IMG/VR virus record: IMGVR_UViG_3300024054_000269
Coordinates: 1 to 64,000 of that record
Length of the DNA stretch: 64,000 bases
Source: a virus
Direction: 5' to 3' (one strand)
Shown: one piece after another, positions 25,592 through 32,904 of the stretch
Layout of the letters: each line of letters starts with the position of its first letter
How positions within the stretch are numbered: position 1 is the stretch's first letter
Made by a program: the position numbers and the translations under genes
The notes under the pieces: generated by a model
Databases searched by the model: none
What the model was told of the DNA's origin: nothing
What the model saw: the letters and a program-made list of their open reading frames with translations, nothing else

Positions 25592-26008
25592 ATGAATTAT
25601 TATAAAGCAAGACAACGTGAATCAGATCAACGTTGGGATTACACATGTTCAAATAAAAGAACAGGTTGTTATCCTGTTGGGTATTGCCATGAATGGAGAG
25701 ATTGGTCAGAAAATCTTAAAAACAGCAAAGAATATGAAAAATATTTACAATTTAAACATAAACATCACTCAGATGGTCATGCCACAGCTGAAGAATCTGA
25801 AGGTTGCTACAAGGAATATTTAATAGATCATAGATTAAATTTGGACATGAAATTTAATAACATGCAAAGAAAGTGTGAAGTCTGTCAGTCTTATACAGAA
25901 AGTTTTGCTGAAATCGATGGTATTTCGATTGTACTTTGTAATGAACATAGAAGTTTAGAAGAAGTAAAAAAACGGTTTCAAGTCCATGAAAGTTGGAGTT
26001 CATATTGA
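25592..26008 (+). CDS. Cys/His-rich protein of unknown function
   Basis: 138 residues. Metal-ligand candidates are spread through it (YTCSNKRTGCYPVGYCHEW, KHHSDGH, CEVCQSYTE, LCNEHRS). The last CxxC...CxxH resembles a small zinc finger. There is no membrane span. It is divergent from the 25079 gene with 21 nt between starts. No family is recognised. Confidence 0.55.
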   Translation: MNYYKARQRESDQRWDYTCSNKRTGCYPVGYCHEWRDWSENLKNSKEYEKYLQFKHKHHSDGHATAEESEGCYKEYLIDHRLNLDMKFNNMQRKCEVCQSYTESFAEIDGISIVLCNEHRSLEEVKKRFQVHESWSSY

Positions 26009-26328
26009 AAACTATTGAAGTTGAAGATACCGATTTTGTGATTGTTTATAAAGGACCAATGGTTGGTTTAACTAAATGTTATATGGGTAATAAACAATTA
26101 TCATTGATAACCGCTTTGAGCTTTAGTACATTAGGTAAAACTTTTTACCCAGAAGTAAAAATAGAATTTGCTGGTAACACTGGTAATTTCGACCCTGACA
26201 TCGTTGGTAACCAAATAATAAATAGAATTTTTAAATTTTATGATATATTTCATAAACTTCCAGGTTTTGAAATAGAGTCACCAATTTTGGATGATTATGT
26301 CAAAACTAAAGAAGTAGTCGATTCATGA
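26005..26328 (+). CDS. Small protein of unknown function
   Basis: About 107 residues if it starts at TTG 26005, which overlaps the preceding TGA; an upstream TTG 25993 is also in frame and no ATG is well placed. Beta-rich N-terminus (VIVYKGPMVGLTKC). It ends KEVVDS, a member of the shared tail group. It overlaps the convergent minus-strand gene by 6 nt. Confidence 0.5.
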   Translation: MKTIEVEDTDFVIVYKGPMVGLTKCYMGNKQLSLITALSFSTLGKTFYPEVKIEFAGNTGNFDPDIVGNQIINRIFKFYDIFHKLPGFEIESPILDDYVKTKEVVDS

Positions 26329-26727
26329 TTCTAGCAATTCTTTAGTATTTCTTATATCTCGTAATTCTTTCTCAATCCTCAATAATTGTTCCGGTTCAAG
26401 TGCTTCAACTAAACCATATTTTGGTTTGTATTCTTTTTTAAATTTATACGTTGGTGTTTTACCAAACATGTTCGTGACAAATTCTTCTGGTATGTTGTAT
26501 TTTCTTGCGAAATTTAGTGACTTTATTCTTAGTTCTTTATGCATTTGTCTTCTAAATATTTGATATTTTTGCTTTTTTGGAAGTTTGTTTATGCGTTTGA
26601 ACACATTCCAGTGGCTTCCGTAAAAATCAACAATAAAATCAGAATTGTCAGATATCCATATTACATTTTCAACTTTTAGGATAAGGTTCTTTGTAATTAT
26701 CTTCAAATATTTTTTAGTATCATCCAC
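26323..26727 (-). CDS. Basic protein of unknown function
   Basis: 134 residues, rich in Lys, Arg and aromatic residues (INKLPKKQKYQIFRRQMHKE), with no Cys cluster. It ends TKELLES, a member of the shared tail group on the opposite strand from most others. Its stop overlaps the stop of the plus-strand neighbour. A nucleic-acid-binding role is possible from charge alone. Confidence 0.5.
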   Translation of the reverse strand: MDDTKKYLKIITKNLILKVENVIWISDNSDFIVDFYGSHWNVFKRINKLPKKQKYQIFRRQMHKELRIKSLNFARKYNIPEEFVTNMFGKTPTYKFKKEYKPKYGLVEALEPEQLLRIEKELRDIRNTKELLES

Positions 26728-26763
26728 ATAAAATAATACACATGAAAGTATTAAATTTTCTGG

Positions 26764-26772
26764 TGTATTGTA
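26764..26772 (+). promoter_or_regulatory. Candidate promoter of the structured RNA
   Basis: TGTATTGTA ends 4 nt before the closing stem of the RNA at 26777. It matches the element seen before several protein genes, and its placement suggests transcription starts a few bases downstream. Confidence 0.45.
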
Positions 26773-26776
26773 ATGT

Positions 26777-26972
26777 GTCCCAGGCCAAACAGAGAAAGTC
26801 CTCTAAGGAGGTCGGTAAAGGTGGAACGAACGATCGAAAGATTGTTCATGGCACCACGCTCTTAAATCCTCAAACTCACTGGAGAGTCTAGGCAGCAACC
26901 ATTTGGTTCGCAGGTTAATAACCAAGTCTTGACTCAATGAAGGTGAGAAAAGCCGTAGTTTGGTCCTGGGAC
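26777..26972 (+). ncRNA. Structured non-coding RNA, class unknown
   Basis: A 196-nt gene-free stretch folds by eye as a closed multi-branch RNA. GTCCCAGG (26777-26784) pairs with CCTGGGAC (26965-26972), and CC/GG extends it with one bulge. Inside are CCTC-TAAG-GAGG, a GGTG/CACC helix enclosing GAACGATC-GAAA-GATTGTTC with a GNRA loop, and nested helices CTCAC/GTGAG, GAGTC/GACTC and TTGGTT/AACCAA. The GNRA loop and the upstream promoter-like motif favour the plus strand. It is not a tRNA or tmRNA and shows none of the RNase P, SRP or group I core sequences I can recall. It is more GC-rich than the surrounding DNA. Confidence 0.72.
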
Positions 26973-26973
26973 G

Positions 26974-27222
26974 CTATCTTCTCCAATTTGCATGTTTAAC
27001 AACTTCTTCATGTGTTTTGTTTTCTTGTTTACAAGCAGCTTCGTATATTATCTGTAATGATGTAATGACAAACCCGCTGGCTAATGACGCATGTATGCAT
27101 TTGTCCAAAACTTCCAGAACTTGAATAGCAGTTGGCGGGTTGGACCATTTACGAATTAATTTTTTCATTGAATCATCAAGCTGATCATCTGAAGCCTCCA
27201 ATAAGAGTTGACCGAAATTCAT
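26974..27222 (-). CDS. Small helical protein of unknown function
   Basis: 82 residues, all-helical by composition (QVLEVLDKCIHASLASGFVI). Its stop lies 2 nt beyond the end of the structured RNA on the opposite strand, so the two transcripts would converge. Its start is divergent from the wHTH gene at 27261 with a 38-nt AT-rich gap. No family is recognised. Confidence 0.5.
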   Translation of the reverse strand: MNFGQLLLEASDDQLDDSMKKLIRKWSNPPTAIQVLEVLDKCIHASLASGFVITSLQIIYEAACKQENKTHEEVVKHANWRR

Positions 27223-27260
27223 ATAATATTTTACATTAAATTTTGAATGTAAACTGAAAT

Positions 27261-27704
27261 ATGGCTAATGAATTGATCAAAACAATAGGTAAGAGGGTGT
27301 CTAAAAATTTAGTTGAAAATGTAAAAATTCGGTTAACCGAGTTGGAAGTCGAGAAAACTAAATTGTTTAATATATTGGACGTATTTAGTAATTCTGGGCA
27401 ATCGTTAAAACGAAGAAAACCACGCTCTAAAGTTAGTGCACGAAGGAAGAAATCTCGTGTCAAACAAAACACACGAAAAACCAAAAAATTAACTAAAAAG
27501 GCGCACAAGCCTGGTCAAAACGGCATGTATAATAAAGTTGTGGCTTATTTAAAAGATAATCCTGGTTCATCTCTTCAAGACATATCAAAGGCCATGAAAG
27601 GCCATACATATGGTCAAGTAACCAGTTGTATAACATACTTAAAAAAGCGTAAGCGAATTAATATTGTTTCAAGAGCAAGGCCTTTTAAATATAATGCTAA
27701 TTGA
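27261..27704 (+). CDS. Basic DNA-binding protein with winged-helix-like C-terminus
   Basis: 147 residues in three parts: an N-terminal helical/coiled-coil segment (~1-50), a very basic linker (~52-90, KPRSKVSARRKKSRVKQNTR), and a C-terminal helix-turn-helix-like domain (YNKVVAYLKDNPGSSLQDIS ... VTSCITYLKKRKRI). This oligomerisation-linker-DNA-binding layout resembles nucleoid-associated or H-NS-like proteins without sequence identity. It could bind phage or host DNA and regulate it (inference). Confidence 0.6.
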   Translation: MANELIKTIGKRVSKNLVENVKIRLTELEVEKTKLFNILDVFSNSGQSLKRRKPRSKVSARRKKSRVKQNTRKTKKLTKKAHKPGQNGMYNKVVAYLKDNPGSSLQDISKAMKGHTYGQVTSCITYLKKRKRINIVSRARPFKYNAN

Positions 27705-27705
27705 T

Positions 27706-27975
27706 ATGTCACAATATCCTGAACACGACAAATTACGATTGATCAGGGATAAATCTCAAGCAATCGGTGAATTTTTATCGTTACTTGGTCAACACGGTTT
27801 AACATTATGTGAATTTCATGAAAAATATAATGAGTATTTACCAACTGGTATCACAATTCAAAAGTTGTTGGCCAAACATTTTGGTATTGATTTAGTCAAA
27901 CTAGATGATGAAAAACGTGATATGCTGGACGAATTACGTAGGCTTAATGATGCTGAAGATGTAATAGACAGCTGA
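27706..27975 (+). CDS. Small conserved-type phage protein, unknown function
   Basis: 89 residues from ATG 27706, 1 nt after the previous stop. The pattern YPEHDKL..I.DKSQAIGEFL ... ITIQKLLAKHFGIDLVKLDDEKRDML resembles a short protein that recurs in many phages and bacteria without known function (from memory). It ends EDVIDS, a member of the shared C-terminal tail group. Confidence 0.6.
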   Translation: MSQYPEHDKLRLIRDKSQAIGEFLSLLGQHGLTLCEFHEKYNEYLPTGITIQKLLAKHFGIDLVKLDDEKRDMLDELRRLNDAEDVIDS

Positions 27976-28008
27976 GATGTAGTTATATTATTTATCAAAT
28001 TGTATTGT

Positions 28009-28221
28009 ATGTCAATGGCCAAGCAAAAGTTAGAAGAATCAAAAGTAAAAATTGCTAAGTTGGCTCTTGTGTTGGTTCATCATACTAAACTTGGTGATAT
28101 GTTTAATGATATCTTACACGCACCCAATCATGATTATCGCCTTGAAGGCAATCAAAAAGAAGTCCTTAGAGAATTTCTTGAAGCTATCAAAAATTATGAA
28201 TTTTGGGAAAGCAAGGTGTGA
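28009..28221 (+). CDS. Small protein of unknown function
   Basis: 70 residues from ATG 28009. A TTGTATTGTATG element overlaps this start, which would give a nearly leaderless message; ATG 28015 is the next option. Helical and charged, with no motif recognised. Confidence 0.45.
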   Translation: MSMAKQKLEESKVKIAKLALVLVHHTKLGDMFNDILHAPNHDYRLEGNQKEVLREFLEAIKNYEFWESKV

Positions 28222-28244
28222 GATAATTTTAATACATTAGTTTG

Positions 28245-28658
28245 ATGGAAATGTCAACAGAGTCTAAATTTGCATTCGTAGCAGCTAGAGTTGCCAACGT
28301 TGGTCTAACTATTGCCAGAAAAAACAATAAGAAAACAACGAAAAAAAACAAGAAACCGGTTAAACCAAAGCCAGAAAAACCTGTAAAAGTTTCAAAGCCA
28401 AAAATCTCTGAAACTGACATAACCACGCCTTTTACTGAATTTTCTTGCAGAGCTGATATTTCTCTTAGTATGGATTTTGAAGGTCAAGCTTCAAAACAAA
28501 ATTTGGTGAATGCTGTTAAAAATGAAATTAATGCAACTATTAAAGAAACTGCCGTGTCAATAGCACGTGGTTTTCAACTAAATTTAACAAATATAACCGT
28601 TGGTCCAATGACAGTGGAGTGTGCTGTTACTGATTCTTTGAGTGGTGGAGAAGAATGA
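28245..28658 (+). CDS. Protein of unknown function with Lys/Pro-rich linker
   Basis: 137 residues from ATG 28245. A short helical N-terminus is followed by a Lys-rich stretch (ARKNNKKTTKKNKKPVKPKP) and a C-terminal alpha/beta domain (FSCRADISLSMDFEGQASKQ). The C-terminal domain resembles in style the SADISGGVITFNITIEAEA part of the 30383 product, a possible shared fold. Function is unknown. Confidence 0.5.
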   Translation: MEMSTESKFAFVAARVANVGLTIARKNNKKTTKKNKKPVKPKPEKPVKVSKPKISETDITTPFTEFSCRADISLSMDFEGQASKQNLVNAVKNEINATIKETAVSIARGFQLNLTNITVGPMTVECAVTDSLSGGEE

Positions 28659-28707
28659 AATAATTTCAATTAAATTTGTTTAATTGCCAACTGTATAGTG
28701 TACGACA

Positions 28708-29001
28708 ATGGAAAAGAAAAATATAAAACTTGAAGATAAAGCATTTGAACATATTAAGCGTATAGACGCATCGATGCGTCATCATGCTACCCAGTATACT
28801 CAAGCTTCTGCGTATGCCCAAAAGCTTCTCATAACTTATATGTCAATGGAAGAAGCAAAGGTGACTTTTGTTTCTGAACAAATTAAAAAACACGGCATAG
28901 ACCAGGCTAAAGTTATTGGAGCAACCGTCAATTCCGACGGAACGGTTGACATTGAGTTAATGGATACGCCAGACAATAAAGAAATTCAACCTGTCGTTTA
29001 A
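28708..29001 (+). CDS. Small helical protein at the head of a structural operon
   Basis: 97 residues, helical (KLEDKAFEHIKRIDASMRHH), with no ribosome site but a CTGTATAGTGTAC element 5-17 nt upstream. It may be a small virion or assembly factor given the genes that follow. No family is recognised. Confidence 0.5.
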   Translation: MEKKNIKLEDKAFEHIKRIDASMRHHATQYTQASAYAQKLLITYMSMEEAKVTFVSEQIKKHGIDQAKVIGATVNSDGTVDIELMDTPDNKEIQPVV

Positions 29002-29033
29002 TTTTGTACTCCTAATGGTTTATTATATCTAGG

Positions 29034-30383
29034 ATGCCAGGTCCTAGGGACAGAGACGTAATTAGAGATGACGTACCTCTAATTCTTGAAAATGAAGACT
29101 CAGCATACCCATTACCACCACTAAATATCCAGTGTTTTTCTTCCTTTCAAAAGGGATCTTATGATATTAGATGGTCTGATCCATCGGTTTTGTGTTCTAA
29201 CACAAAATTCAGTCTCATAGGTGTTAATGTATATAGGAGTTTTGATTCTGAATTTGGCCCTTTTATTAGATTGACACCAGTTCCAATCGGAACAACATTC
29301 TATAGAGATAGAACTGAGGTTACGGTCGCTCTTCAAGAAGATGTATCTAATTCATTCATAGCGCGCGGTGCGACTAAAGATGTTTATGGTAGATACATTT
29401 TCAGAGTTAAAAATGTGCCTATATTTGTTGAGCAATACCCTGGCATAACTGATTGCGAAAATTTGAGTGTCTTTGTTACTGTCAACAATATACAAGCAAC
29501 AGTTTCAGGACTTGACTCGGCAACCGGTGAAATTGAATTAAAAAATACCTCAAATTATGACGTTGCAAACCATAAAAAAACTTCACCAATATTACCAATT
29601 AATAACAATGACGTTGTTCTTTGCACATACAAATATATAAAAAACTTTGTTAAAAGTGATCTGCACGCTAGAATATTTTATAGGATAACGTCTGTTGCTG
29701 TTGATAATGAAACTGGTGAATTGGTTGAGACACCGTTAGACAAATCAGCAAGAACCAATAATTTGGAAGTTGAAAAATTAGATTGGATTTGGAGGGAGGC
29801 TGTAAGAAGAAATTCTTGGATATTGGATCAAGGCGGCGAACGTGTGAAGGTCTTTCTCAGAAAGACTGTCGGTGTTTTGTGTGGTTGTGTAACTGATTTA
29901 CATAAACAAGGAAAATCTGACTGTTTAAATTGTTTTGGAACACGTTATATTGGCGGGTTCGAAGGCCCCTTTAATATAATAATAGCACCTGACGACGGAG
30001 AAAAAGCGGTACGCCAAACGAATAGAGGCAGAACGCAAGATCATTCGTATGATACTTGGACTTACCCGAGCCCATTATTATCACAACGTGATTTTTTGGT
30101 TAAATTGAATGGTGATAGATATGCAATAGGACCAGTTCGTATGCCAAGCAACAGGGGCATGCAACTTCAACAATTCTTTTCAATTTCATCATTAGATGAA
30201 GAAGATATAAGATTTAAAGTCCCAATAATTGATCCGTTTGATCTTCCATACCCAAGAACAATCCATGTTGACCGTCAACACAGTGACTCTTACCCAATTA
30301 TGACGGATGCTGATGCCATTCCAGATGAAAGAGAGATACGAGGAAACACAGTTACACATGTTAATCATATTAGACGGTCATAA
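29034..30383 (+). CDS. Virion structural protein with Cys cluster (neck/baseplate type)
   Basis: 449 residues. An N-terminal fibronectin-like beta region (FQKGSYDIRWSDPSVL ... VNVYRSFDSEFGPFIRL) is followed by a middle domain, then a zinc-ribbon-like segment VLCGCVTD ... SDCLNCFGTRYIGGFEGPFN. The segment after it (PSPLLSQRDFLVKLNGDRYA) is typical of jumbo-phage structural proteins in style. A head-tail or baseplate position is suggested by the following genes; the exact role is unknown. Confidence 0.6.
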   Translation: MPGPRDRDVIRDDVPLILENEDSAYPLPPLNIQCFSSFQKGSYDIRWSDPSVLCSNTKFSLIGVNVYRSFDSEFGPFIRLTPVPIGTTFYRDRTEVTVALQEDVSNSFIARGATKDVYGRYIFRVKNVPIFVEQYPGITDCENLSVFVTVNNIQATVSGLDSATGEIELKNTSNYDVANHKKTSPILPINNNDVVLCTYKYIKNFVKSDLHARIFYRITSVAVDNETGELVETPLDKSARTNNLEVEKLDWIWREAVRRNSWILDQGGERVKVFLRKTVGVLCGCVTDLHKQGKSDCLNCFGTRYIGGFEGPFNIIIAPDDGEKAVRQTNRGRTQDHSYDTWTYPSPLLSQRDFLVKLNGDRYAIGPVRMPSNRGMQLQQFFSISSLDEEDIRFKVPIIDPFDLPYPRTIHVDRQHSDSYPIMTDADAIPDEREIRGNTVTHVNHIRRS

Positions 30384-30988
30384 TGGTTGACTACACAACA
30401 ACTGTAGAAGCATTGGTTAACCGTGCAATTGTTCAGGTTACTGATGATATAGCAACAGAGGGACTTAAAGCCCTTCGAAGAATTTTGATTAAATCTGGAT
30501 TTTTAGAATCAGAACATTTAAAAAATTTTGAACTTTCGGCCGATATTTCTGGTGGTGTTATTACATTTAATATTACCATTGAAGCTGAAGCCATTGAAAT
30601 GGATGAAAAAGAACAAAAAGAACAAAAAGAACGAGAACAAAAGTTAAATGAAACAAAATCGATGCACAAAGTCGTTGAACATGCTATTAGAAGTTATAAA
30701 CTAGTTGGTGGAAGAGTTGTTAAGATTGGTGATTCCAGGTCAACGGCTGCTGATCGAATGGCTGCTCACACGGTTGCGCTTAGAAACCCACGTGGAATGA
30801 AAATTACACCAACTGGTAAATTGTTTATTTCTTTGAAGAAGAGTTTAAAAAAACTTGACACTAGAAAATTCAGATACCCAAAAAAAGGACCAGAAGGTAT
30901 ATCAAAAAATATAATAGATGAAATTACAAAAGTAGTGTTAAAAGAATTTTCACCTGAAATAATAAAAATAGCCAAGAGATTGATATGA
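30383..30988 (+). CDS. Probable virion or assembly protein
   Basis: 201 residues; ATG 30383 overlaps the preceding TAA. An N-terminal helical-beta domain, a charged repeat (EKEQKEQKEREQK, ~75-87) and a basic C-terminal half (FISLKKSLKKLDTRKFRYPK). It sits in an overlapping operon of four genes (29034-31569). The size and position would fit a neck or completion-type protein, but there is no sequence proof. Confidence 0.5.
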   Translation: MVDYTTTVEALVNRAIVQVTDDIATEGLKALRRILIKSGFLESEHLKNFELSADISGGVITFNITIEAEAIEMDEKEQKEQKEREQKLNETKSMHKVVEHAIRSYKLVGGRVVKIGDSRSTAADRMAAHTVALRNPRGMKITPTGKLFISLKKSLKKLDTRKFRYPKKGPEGISKNIIDEITKVVLKEFSPEIIKIAKRLI

Positions 30989-31569
30989 GATTATGTAAAA
31001 TAACAAACTTGGTAAATTATGCAATATCTGTTGAAGATATAGGCGTAATGTTACCAGGAAGGGGAAGCTCATGCATAGTTGAATTAGAAGCTGCTAATAA
31101 ATCTATAAATTTGTTAGAAAAAGTAAGATTAAAGCAAGTATTAGCTAAACCAGTTCAGCCAATCATGAGTGTGTGGCCATTCATAAAACGACAGCCAGAA
31201 CCTGTCGCAAAAGTTGAACAAATCGTACCTGTTCAAAAAGTTGAACAAACAAACAAAATTATGGAGGATAAATTTGATCAATTGAATCAACAAGTTAATA
31301 AATTAGTAGAATTGATTGGTAGTGGCGTTTCGATTTTATCATCTATTCCGCAAATTCAAACCGTTCAAACTCAAATTGCCACACAAATTCAATCTCAAAC
31401 AATTAAAGAAAACGAACTAAAAGTTAATATGCAAGAACCTATGTTTATACCAAGTAAAATAATTCCAGATGATGCGAAGGCAAATGTAAAAATTTCTAAG
31501 AGTGAAATTAAAACTGACGTTGACTCTAGCGTTGATGCTTTGAAAAAATTAAAAAAACGTCAGTTTTAA
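30985..31569 (+). CDS. Probable virion-associated protein
   Basis: 194 residues; ATGA overlap with the previous gene. The first ~50 residues look like a small beta domain (VEDIGVMLPGRGSSCIVELE); the rest is Gln/Val/Lys-rich and probably extended or coiled (QVNKLVELIGSGVSILSSI). Capsid-peptide-like small N-terminal domains of this style occur in phage structural genes. Function is unknown. Confidence 0.5.
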   Translation: MRLCKITNLVNYAISVEDIGVMLPGRGSSCIVELEAANKSINLLEKVRLKQVLAKPVQPIMSVWPFIKRQPEPVAKVEQIVPVQKVEQTNKIMEDKFDQLNQQVNKLVELIGSGVSILSSIPQIQTVQTQIATQIQSQTIKENELKVNMQEPMFIPSKIIPDDAKANVKISKSEIKTDVDSSVDALKKLKKRQF

Positions 31570-31572
31570 TTT

Positions 31573-31586
31573 AGTGTATAGTATTG
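31573..31586 (+). promoter_or_regulatory. Candidate promoter element before the actin-like gene
   Basis: AGTGTATAGTATTG lies 15-28 nt before ATG 31601, which also has an AGAGG ribosome site. It matches the recurring TGTAT(A/T)GT element. Confidence 0.45.
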
Positions 31587-31600
31587 AATTAGAGGTTTAG

Positions 31601-32611
31601 ATGTCAAAAGAGAATTCTGATAAAGTTGAACACGGCGTTGCAGTTGATATAGGTACAATGTTCATAGTTGGTGCCCGTCGTATTGGTAAGAAGGTCATAA
31701 CGTCAAGAATAAGGGATGCTTTTATTGATTTACCGCCAGAGCATAGACGAATGCTCAAGCTGTCAAACACAGCTTTCGCAGAAATTGATGGTCGTTTAAT
31801 AGTTGTTGGAGATGACGCACTGAATACCGCCAATCTTTTAAATAGAGAAATTAGAAGACCACTTCAAGGCGGTTTAATTTCGGCTGGAGAACTTGATGCG
31901 CAAACTGTAATAGCAATTATGATGAAACAAATTTTAGGTGAACCTAAAAAATCGGGCGAAAAGTGTTGTTATTCAGTGCCAGCTATGGCAGTTGACGTTA
32001 ATGGGTCTGATGTTACATACCATAGCGCAATTTTAGGCAAGATTCTTAGCGAACTTGGGTTTTCACCTGAACCTGCGAATGAAGCTATAGCCATAATTTA
32101 TTCTGAGTGTGCAGCTGAGAACTTTTGTGGTCTTGGAATAAGCTACGGAAGCGGTATGACAAACGTTTGTTTAGCTTATAATGCTATGTCGGCTTTGGAA
32201 TTTAGTTTAGGTCGTGGTGGTGACTTTATTGACAATGGAGCAGCAAAAGCTGTTGGGTCGACCAAAGCTAAAATGTGTGCTTTAAAAGAAAGTGGTATTG
32301 ACATAACTTCACCAAAAACTCGTGAAGAGGAAGCAATAGCTCTTTATATACAAACTTTAATTGATTACACAATAGATAACATCATACAACAATTTGTGAA
32401 AGTTAAAAGCGAACTCTTAGTTCCAAAACCAATCCCTATAATTGTGTCTGGTGGAACTTCTTTGGCAGGTGGATTTTTAGGTAAATTTAAGGAAAGATTT
32501 GAGCAGAAGAAAGAAAAATTTCCAATACAAATTTCAGAAATACGCCCAGCTAACGACCCGATGACTGCTGTTGCAACTGGACTATTAGTTTTGTCGCAGA
32601 TGGAGGATTAG
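31601..32611 (+). CDS. Actin-like ATPase (ParM/MreB superfamily)
   Basis: 336 residues. Actin/Hsp70-fold landmarks in order: phosphate-1 loop VAVDIGTMFIVGAR (~14-27), interdomain region CYSVPAMAVDVN, connect/phosphate-2 GLGISYGSGMTNVC, and the adenosine loop IIVSGGTSLAGGFLG near the C-terminus. It is closer in layout to archaeal/plasmid ParM and MamK-type filaments than to Hsp70. Phage filaments of other families (tubulin-like PhuZ) centre replication compartments; an actin-like protein here may position DNA or capsids, or be partitioning machinery (inference). It is embedded among virion genes, which is unusual. Confidence 0.82.
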   Translation: MSKENSDKVEHGVAVDIGTMFIVGARRIGKKVITSRIRDAFIDLPPEHRRMLKLSNTAFAEIDGRLIVVGDDALNTANLLNREIRRPLQGGLISAGELDAQTVIAIMMKQILGEPKKSGEKCCYSVPAMAVDVNGSDVTYHSAILGKILSELGFSPEPANEAIAIIYSECAAENFCGLGISYGSGMTNVCLAYNAMSALEFSLGRGGDFIDNGAAKAVGSTKAKMCALKESGIDITSPKTREEEAIALYIQTLIDYTIDNIIQQFVKVKSELLVPKPIPIIVSGGTSLAGGFLGKFKERFEQKKEKFPIQISEIRPANDPMTAVATGLLVLSQMED

Positions 32612-32634
32612 TCCTTTTGTATTGAATAATTTAT

Positions 32635-32892
32635 ATGGCAAATTTTGGAATTAAGGGTATTAAGGTGTTAAAATCTGTTGAACCAGCTGCGCCCCAACAA
32701 GTGGTGCCTGTTCCGGAACCAGTAGTACAGACTGTCCACGCACCAGTTGAAGAGTCAGTTAATTCATCAGATCAGGATGAAGCAGAAAGTTCTGAAGAAG
32801 AAGAGGAAGAAGAAGAGGAAGAAACTAAGTCCGAAAAGCCAAAACGCGCAAGAGGTAAAGGCGGGAAATTCTTGCCAAAGAAGTCTAAATAA
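32635..32892 (+). CDS. Small acidic-then-basic protein
   Basis: 85 residues, immediately after the actin-like gene. A Pro/Val-rich first half is followed by an acidic run (SSEEEEEEEEEETKSEK) and a basic end (KPKRARGKGGKFLPKKSK). This is a disordered, charge-segregated protein that might modulate the filament or bind DNA. A TTGTATTGAATA element precedes its start. Confidence 0.5.
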   Translation: MANFGIKGIKVLKSVEPAAPQQVVPVPEPVVQTVHAPVEESVNSSDQDEAESSEEEEEEEEEETKSEKPKRARGKGGKFLPKKSK

Positions 32893-32904
32893 TAAAGGCG
32901 TATT

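Noticed and set aside
20900-25600. cas1, cas2 or cas4 genes near the array
   Set aside because: Every neighbouring product was read and none has the Cas1, Cas2 or Cas4 motifs.
26777-26972. tRNA, tmRNA, RNase P, SRP or group I intron
   Set aside because: No T-arm, no tag frame and none of the core sequences of these RNAs as I know them; left as unclassified.
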